Source of the DNA: Elusimicrobia bacterium RIFOXYB2_FULL_48_7
GTDB taxonomy: Bacteria > Elusimicrobiota > Endomicrobiia > CG1-02-37-114 > XYA2-FULL-39-19
Assembly (NCBI GenBank): GCA_001800495.1
Contig: MGVM01000044.1
Span: 1,154 to 9,062 of the forward strand
Direction of reading: 5' to 3'
Length of the DNA: 7,909 nt
How positions within the stretch are numbered: the stretch's first letter is position 1; the number at the start of each line of letters is the position of its first letter. The notes beneath the pieces are model-generated. The model saw only the letters and a list, made by a program, of their open reading frames with translations. It was not told the DNA's origin and did not search any database. The position numbers and the translations under genes are program-made. This document shows, piece by piece, positions 5,017 through 7,909 of this stretch.

Positions 5017-6186
5017 TTATTTTTTTATCTGGTCCATTACAACCCGGGCGAAATACCTGGAACCTGTTATAAGAACGCTTTCGTCAATATCAAATTCAGC
5101 GTGGTGGAGCACGTCCGGCGAGCCGTGTTTCCTTGCGCCGAGCCATGCGAAGCAGCCTGGGGTTAACTGCATGTATTCAGAAAAATCTTCGGAGCCCATG
5201 CTGGGTTTGTCCAGTACGGATATTCTTGTTTTGCCGGCAACCTGCCGGGCTGACTCGATGCACGATTCAACCAGGCCGTTGTCGTTTTCTGTAACAGGGC
5301 AAAGCCGTGAATACTTGAAACTGTATTTCAATTTTTGTTCTGCGGTTTTGTTTCTGACAACATCCTCAATAATACGCGGCATTATGTCCGCCAGTCTTTT
5401 ATCCAGGTACCTTACGGTGCCGGTGATAAAGGCATTTTCGGGGAATATATTCGGCCTGGTGCCGGAATGAACGGTGCAGGCGCTTATAACAGCTGGTACC
5501 GCCGGGTGGACCTTTCGCTGTGTCAGCGATTTAAGCGAAACAATGATCTCGCTTGCTGCAAAAATCACATCCTTCGCTTTGAACGGATAAGCCCCGTGCC
5601 CGCCGCCGCCGAATACTTCAATCTCAAACTTATTGGAAGAAGCCATCATCTGGCCGTATTTGAATCCCAGGTAACCCGCGGGTATTTCAGGTGACACATG
5701 GAGCCCAAAAATGCAGTCAACGCCCGGGTTTTTCAAAGCGCCCTGCCTGATAATCCTTAACGCCCCGCCGATTTCCTCTTCATCAGGCTGAAAAATCAGC
5801 TTTACAGCGCAATTGTGTTTTTTGAGTTCATCCTCGTTTTGCTTCAGGAGTATCCCCGCCCCGATGAGCATTGCTGTGTGCGCGTCGTGCCCGCAGGCAT
5901 GCATTACGCCGTTGTTCCTGGAACAGTATGGTTTATTGTTTTTTTCCAGGATTGGAAGCGCGTCGATATCCGCCCTCAGTCCGATGCATTTTCTTATTTT
6001 CTGGCCCGGCTTGTGAGCAGGTATTTGTCCGGTTAAGCCAGTGGGCTTGAAAAGCCTGGTCTGGATGCCATGCTGTTTGAGGATGGAATTGATATATTTT
6101 GTTGTCTGTATCTCTTTGTTGCCGAGTTCAGGATTCCGGTGGATCTGCCTTCTGATGGAAATCAATTCTTTTTGAAGATTGTTCAT
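5017..6186 (-). CDS. M20 family metal-dependent amidohydrolase (hippurate/IAA-amino acid hydrolase type)
   Basis: 389 residues, the normal length for peptidase family M20D. The family hydrolyses amide bonds of N-acyl amino acids and relatives with two metal ions. Seen here: RADIDALP (71-78); MHACGHDAHT (95-104) giving ligands C98 and H100; the catalytic glutamate region QPDEEEIGGA (133-142, E136/E137); H163 in GLHV; and H361 in the LHHAEF segment. The dimerisation-domain lid NKFEIEVFGGGGHGAYP starts at about 185, and GSEDFSEY is at 331-338. There is no signal peptide, so it is cytoplasmic. The substrate cannot be read from sequence; N-acetyl-diaminopimelate deacetylase, hippurate hydrolase and aminoacylase are all possible, and no lysine-pathway gene is adjacent. 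GAGGT lies 5 nt before the ATG; the gap to nnrD is 10 nt. Confidence 0.92.
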   Translation of the reverse strand: MNNLQKELISIRRQIHRNPELGNKEIQTTKYINSILKQHGIQTRLFKPTGLTGQIPAHKPGQKIRKCIGLRADIDALPILEKNNKPYCSRNNGVMHACGHDAHTAMLIGAGILLKQNEDELKKHNCAVKLIFQPDEEEIGGALRIIRQGALKNPGVDCIFGLHVSPEIPAGYLGFKYGQMMASSNKFEIEVFGGGGHGAYPFKAKDVIFAASEIIVSLKSLTQRKVHPAVPAVISACTVHSGTRPNIFPENAFITGTVRYLDKRLADIMPRIIEDVVRNKTAEQKLKYSFKYSRLCPVTENDNGLVESCIESARQVAGKTRISVLDKPSMGSEDFSEYMQLTPGCFAWLGARKHGSPDVLHHAEFDIDESVLITGSRYFARVVMDQIKK

Positions 6187-6196
6187 TTATACCTCT

Positions 6197-7099
6197 TCAC
6201 TTCAGAGTTTTTTTCACTGCTTCCGGTATATAATCAATAATATCGCCGGGTGTCATTGAAATCTGTGTTTTTTCTTTTGCCGCCAGGTCTCCGGCCAGTC
6301 CGTGCAGGTAAACCGAGGCAACTGCCGCGTTAAGAAGTTTTTCTTTCATGCTGCTGCCTTTAACCTGAGCTCTGAAGGCCGCTATCATACCTGTAAGCAC
6401 ATCGCCGCTGCCGCCTTTTGACATGCCGGGGTTTCCCGTTGTGTTTATGAAAGTCTTTTTGCCGTCGGTGACAATCGTTTTATGGCCTTTAAGCACGCAA
6501 ATAACATTGTTCGCGCGAGCAAAATCGACGGCGGAGTGCAGCCTGGTCTTTTGTATTGATGAAACACTGGTTTGTGAGAGCCTGCTTAATTCGCCGGGAT
6601 GCGGTGTGACCGTAATACCTGCGGCTGATTTTTTCAGGACATTCAGGCTGCCCGGAATGGCATTCAACGCGTCGGCGTCAAGAACCACGGGCACTGTGCA
6701 TTTTTTTAGTATTTCAAGGACCAGTTTTTTTGTTGAAGGATTTGTTGACAGGCCGGGGCCCATCGCGATGCCCGTTATTTTGCGCTTGTAAATAAAACCA
6801 AGTATTTTTTTAAGTGCTTTGGCTGACAGCGCCGCGTTTTTTGTTTCAGCCAGGGAAAGAGTCATTGCTTCGGGCAGGGTTTTCTTTGCCGCTACGGGCT
6901 GCTGGGAACACGGAACTCCCAAGGTGACGAGCCCGGCTCCGCTTCTTATGCAGGCATTAGCGCACAGGGCCGCAGCACCTGTCATTCCCCTGGAGCCGGC
7001 GATTACCAGGACATGTCCGTAATCATTTTTACTGGAAGCCGGTTTCCGTTTAAGGATAAGCTTCTTAATCAGCTGCTTGAGTGTTTTTTGTGTTTTCAC
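6197..7099 (-). CDS. nnrD: ADP-dependent (S)-NAD(P)H-hydrate dehydratase
   Basis: This enzyme repairs damaged nicotinamide cofactors by dehydrating the S-epimer of hydrated NADH and NADPH, using ADP. About 300 residues from the start chosen here. Motifs in order: YGHVLVIAGSRGMTGAAAL (starting at about residue 26), SGAGLVTLGVP, MGPGLS, LDADALNA, TPHPGEL, LKGHKTIV, and the nucleotide site NTTGNPGMSKGGSGDVLTG with the catalytic Asp, then HGLAGDLAA. I prefer the GTG at 7099, which overlaps the acpS stop as GTGA and gives a family-like N-terminus; a TTG at 7168 would add 23 residues but overlap acpS by 73 nt. Many bacteria fuse this domain to the epimerase NnrE (YjeF N-terminal domain). That domain is absent here, so the epimerase is encoded elsewhere or missing. 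The acpS-nnrD pairing is common in bacteria. Confidence 0.93.
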   Translation of the reverse strand: MKTQKTLKQLIKKLILKRKPASSKNDYGHVLVIAGSRGMTGAAALCANACIRSGAGLVTLGVPCSQQPVAAKKTLPEAMTLSLAETKNAALSAKALKKILGFIYKRKITGIAMGPGLSTNPSTKKLVLEILKKCTVPVVLDADALNAIPGSLNVLKKSAAGITVTPHPGELSRLSQTSVSSIQKTRLHSAVDFARANNVICVLKGHKTIVTDGKKTFINTTGNPGMSKGGSGDVLTGMIAAFRAQVKGSSMKEKLLNAAVASVYLHGLAGDLAAKEKTQISMTPGDIIDYIPEAVKKTLK

Positions 7100-7437
7100 T
7101 CGTTTAAAACTGCTACGGCGACCGCGAAACTTTTTGTATGCGAAAGCGATATGCAGAGTTTCCTGCAAGTTTTTTCCAGGTTCGAAGGCAGCACCGCAGC
7201 CGGTTTCCCGTGCTCGTCGTTTTTAACGGAAATATCCCTATGGGAGAGTTTTCTGTTGCCGACAGCTTTCCAGATGGCTTCTTTGGCGGCAAACCTCACG
7301 GCGAAATGCTGCGCGGAATTCTTTTTGCCGCTGCAATAAGCTATCTCTTCTTTCGAAAAAACCCTGTGCAGGAACCTCTTGTTTTTTACCAGCTCGCCGA
7401 TCCTGGAGACTTCAATTATATCTATTCCAGACTGCAT
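7096..7437 (-). CDS. acpS: Holo-[acyl-carrier-protein] synthase
   Basis: About 113 residues, typical for AcpS. It transfers the 4'-phosphopantetheine arm from CoA to the serine of acyl carrier protein, activating fatty-acid synthesis. Seen here: GIDIIEVSRI near the N-terminus (the Mg-binding Asp), RVFSKEEIAYC, HFAVRFAAKEAIWKAVG with the Mg-binding Glu, DISVKNDEHGKP, and the closing ISLSHTKSFAVAVAV. The frame also has a TTG immediately before the chosen ATG (7440). Either start leaves a very short gap after the rpsI stop, with only a weak AAGAG-like ribosome site, so translational coupling to rpsI is likely. The stop overlaps the GTG of nnrD. Confidence 0.94.
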   Translation of the reverse strand: MQSGIDIIEVSRIGELVKNKRFLHRVFSKEEIAYCSGKKNSAQHFAVRFAAKEAIWKAVGNRKLSHRDISVKNDEHGKPAAVLPSNLEKTCRKLCISLSHTKSFAVAVAVLNE

Positions 7438-7441
7438 CAAA

Positions 7442-7876
7442 TTATCTCTTTGTCCACTGGAATTTTTTCCTGGCTTTTGGCTGCCCGGGTTTTTTACGCT
7501 CGACTTCCCTGGCGTCGCGGGTAAGGAAACCTTCGTCCCTTAGCTTGACTTTGCTTGCAGGATCCAGCTTCGCCAGAGCGCGGGAGATCCCGTTCCTGAC
7601 TGCTTCAGACTGGGCGCAGAGCCCGCCGCCGTTGACGTTGACGGAAAAATCATATTTGGATGATACCGGCACAAGCTGAACCGGTTTTAAAACCGTGTTC
7701 TTGTGCCTCTCTATCACGAAATATTTTTCCAGTTCCTTGCGGTTTACCACGACCTTGCCGCTTCCGGCTGATGTTTTCACCCTGGCAATGGCCGTTTTTC
7801 TCTTGCCCGACGTCCAAATGGGTTCGCCTGGCTTTGTTTCCTGAACCGGTGCTGTCTGCTGAGACGTTTCTGTCAT
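7442..7876 (-). CDS. rpsI: 30S ribosomal protein S9
   Basis: 144 residues. S9 sits in the head of the small ribosomal subunit, and its C-terminal tail reaches the P-site tRNA anticodon loop. Seen here: SGKRKTAIARVK (23-34); the Gly-rich NGGGLCAQSEAVRNGISRAL; LRDEGFLTRDAREVERKKPGQ; and the basic tail ARKKFQWTKR ending in the conserved Lys-Arg. The first 20 or so residues are a polar extension (Thr/Gln/Pro/Glu) beyond the roughly 130-residue core, which is common in some phyla. AGGAGA lies 6 nt before the ATG. In most bacteria rplM (L13) precedes rpsI; it would lie just beyond the right edge. Probably the first visible gene of the transcript reaching down to tsaB. Confidence 0.97.
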   Translation of the reverse strand: MTETSQQTAPVQETKPGEPIWTSGKRKTAIARVKTSAGSGKVVVNRKELEKYFVIERHKNTVLKPVQLVPVSSKYDFSVNVNGGGLCAQSEAVRNGISRALAKLDPASKVKLRDEGFLTRDAREVERKKPGQPKARKKFQWTKR

Positions 7877-7882
7877 TTAATG

Positions 7883-7888
7883 TCTCCT
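7883..7888 (-). promoter_or_regulatory. Shine-Dalgarno site of rpsI
   Basis: AGGAGA on the minus strand, 6 nt before the rpsI ATG. The remaining bases to the window edge show no promoter, consistent with a co-transcribed upstream gene. Confidence 0.7.
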
Positions 7889-7909
7889 GTAAATTGATTT
7901 TACTGTGCT

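Noticed and set aside
4817..5470. Long plus-strand open frame of 217 codons
   Set aside because: It lies antisense to the well-supported amidohydrolase and the small membrane gene, has no ribosome site, and its translation shows no family motif. It is a by-product of coding on the other strand.
7097..7168. N-terminal extension of nnrD from a TTG at 7168
   Set aside because: It would overlap acpS by 73 nt and add 23 residues not typical of the family; the GTG at 7099, coupled to the acpS stop, explains the gene better.
1..7909. RNA genes, CRISPR array, riboswitch or prophage
   Set aside because: Almost all DNA is occupied by coding sequence; the short spacers contain no tRNA-like cloverleaf, no spaced repeats, no thiamine-riboswitch signature before thiL, and no integrase or phage structural gene.

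Overview
The window carries twelve genes, all on the minus strand, so transcription runs from right to left. It looks like a housekeeping stretch of a diderm (Gram-negative-type) bacterium. The evidence for an outer membrane is a secreted beta-barrel protein ending in Phe (324-902). The bacterial-type rpsI, the tsaE/tsaB tRNA-modification genes, clear Shine-Dalgarno sites and a perfect sigma70-type promoter confirm Bacteria. The gene mix and the unplaced small proteins suggest an uncultured lineage of the Omnitrophota/Elusimicrobiota kind, but that is a guess and no phylogenetic marker here was tested.

Right half (7876 down to 2550): eight genes with gaps of at most 18 nt or with overlaps, very probably one transcript. 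They are rpsI (ribosomal protein S9), acpS (holo-ACP synthase), nnrD (NAD(P)H-hydrate dehydratase), an M20 family amidohydrolase, a small two-helix membrane protein, thiL (thiamine-phosphate kinase), tsaE and tsaB (t6A tRNA modification). The thiL-tsaE-tsaB order matches the one known in Bacillus subtilis (ydiA-ydiB-ydiC), though rimI and tsaD do not follow here. Several starts are non-ATG and coupled to the upstream stop (GTGA for nnrD, TTGA for thiL). The tsaE reading frame has an unusual N-terminal extension encoded by a pair of GC-rich palindromes beginning two bases after the thiL stop. It resembles a small mobile palindromic element read in frame.

Middle (2549 down to 962): a 127-nt spacer holds a perfect TTGACA-18-TATAAT promoter, with one inverted repeat over the -35 box and another over the -10 box, centred about two helical turns apart. 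It drives a two-gene unit: an excisionase-type helix-turn-helix protein and, 3 nt later, a radical-SAM lysine 2,3-aminomutase (kamA) that keeps the lysine-recognition and PLP residues but lacks the zinc-site cysteines of the clostridial enzyme.

Left end (902 down to 54): a stable hairpin follows kamA, then come a small outer-membrane beta-barrel protein and a 73-residue basic protein made of two near-identical 30-residue units, preceded by a near-perfect Shine-Dalgarno sequence. No RNA genes, CRISPR arrays or transposase genes are visible.

The best leads are the palindromic insertion in tsaE, the doubly dyad-bearing promoter of the regulator-kamA pair, the tandem-repeat small protein, and the small membrane protein in the core operon.
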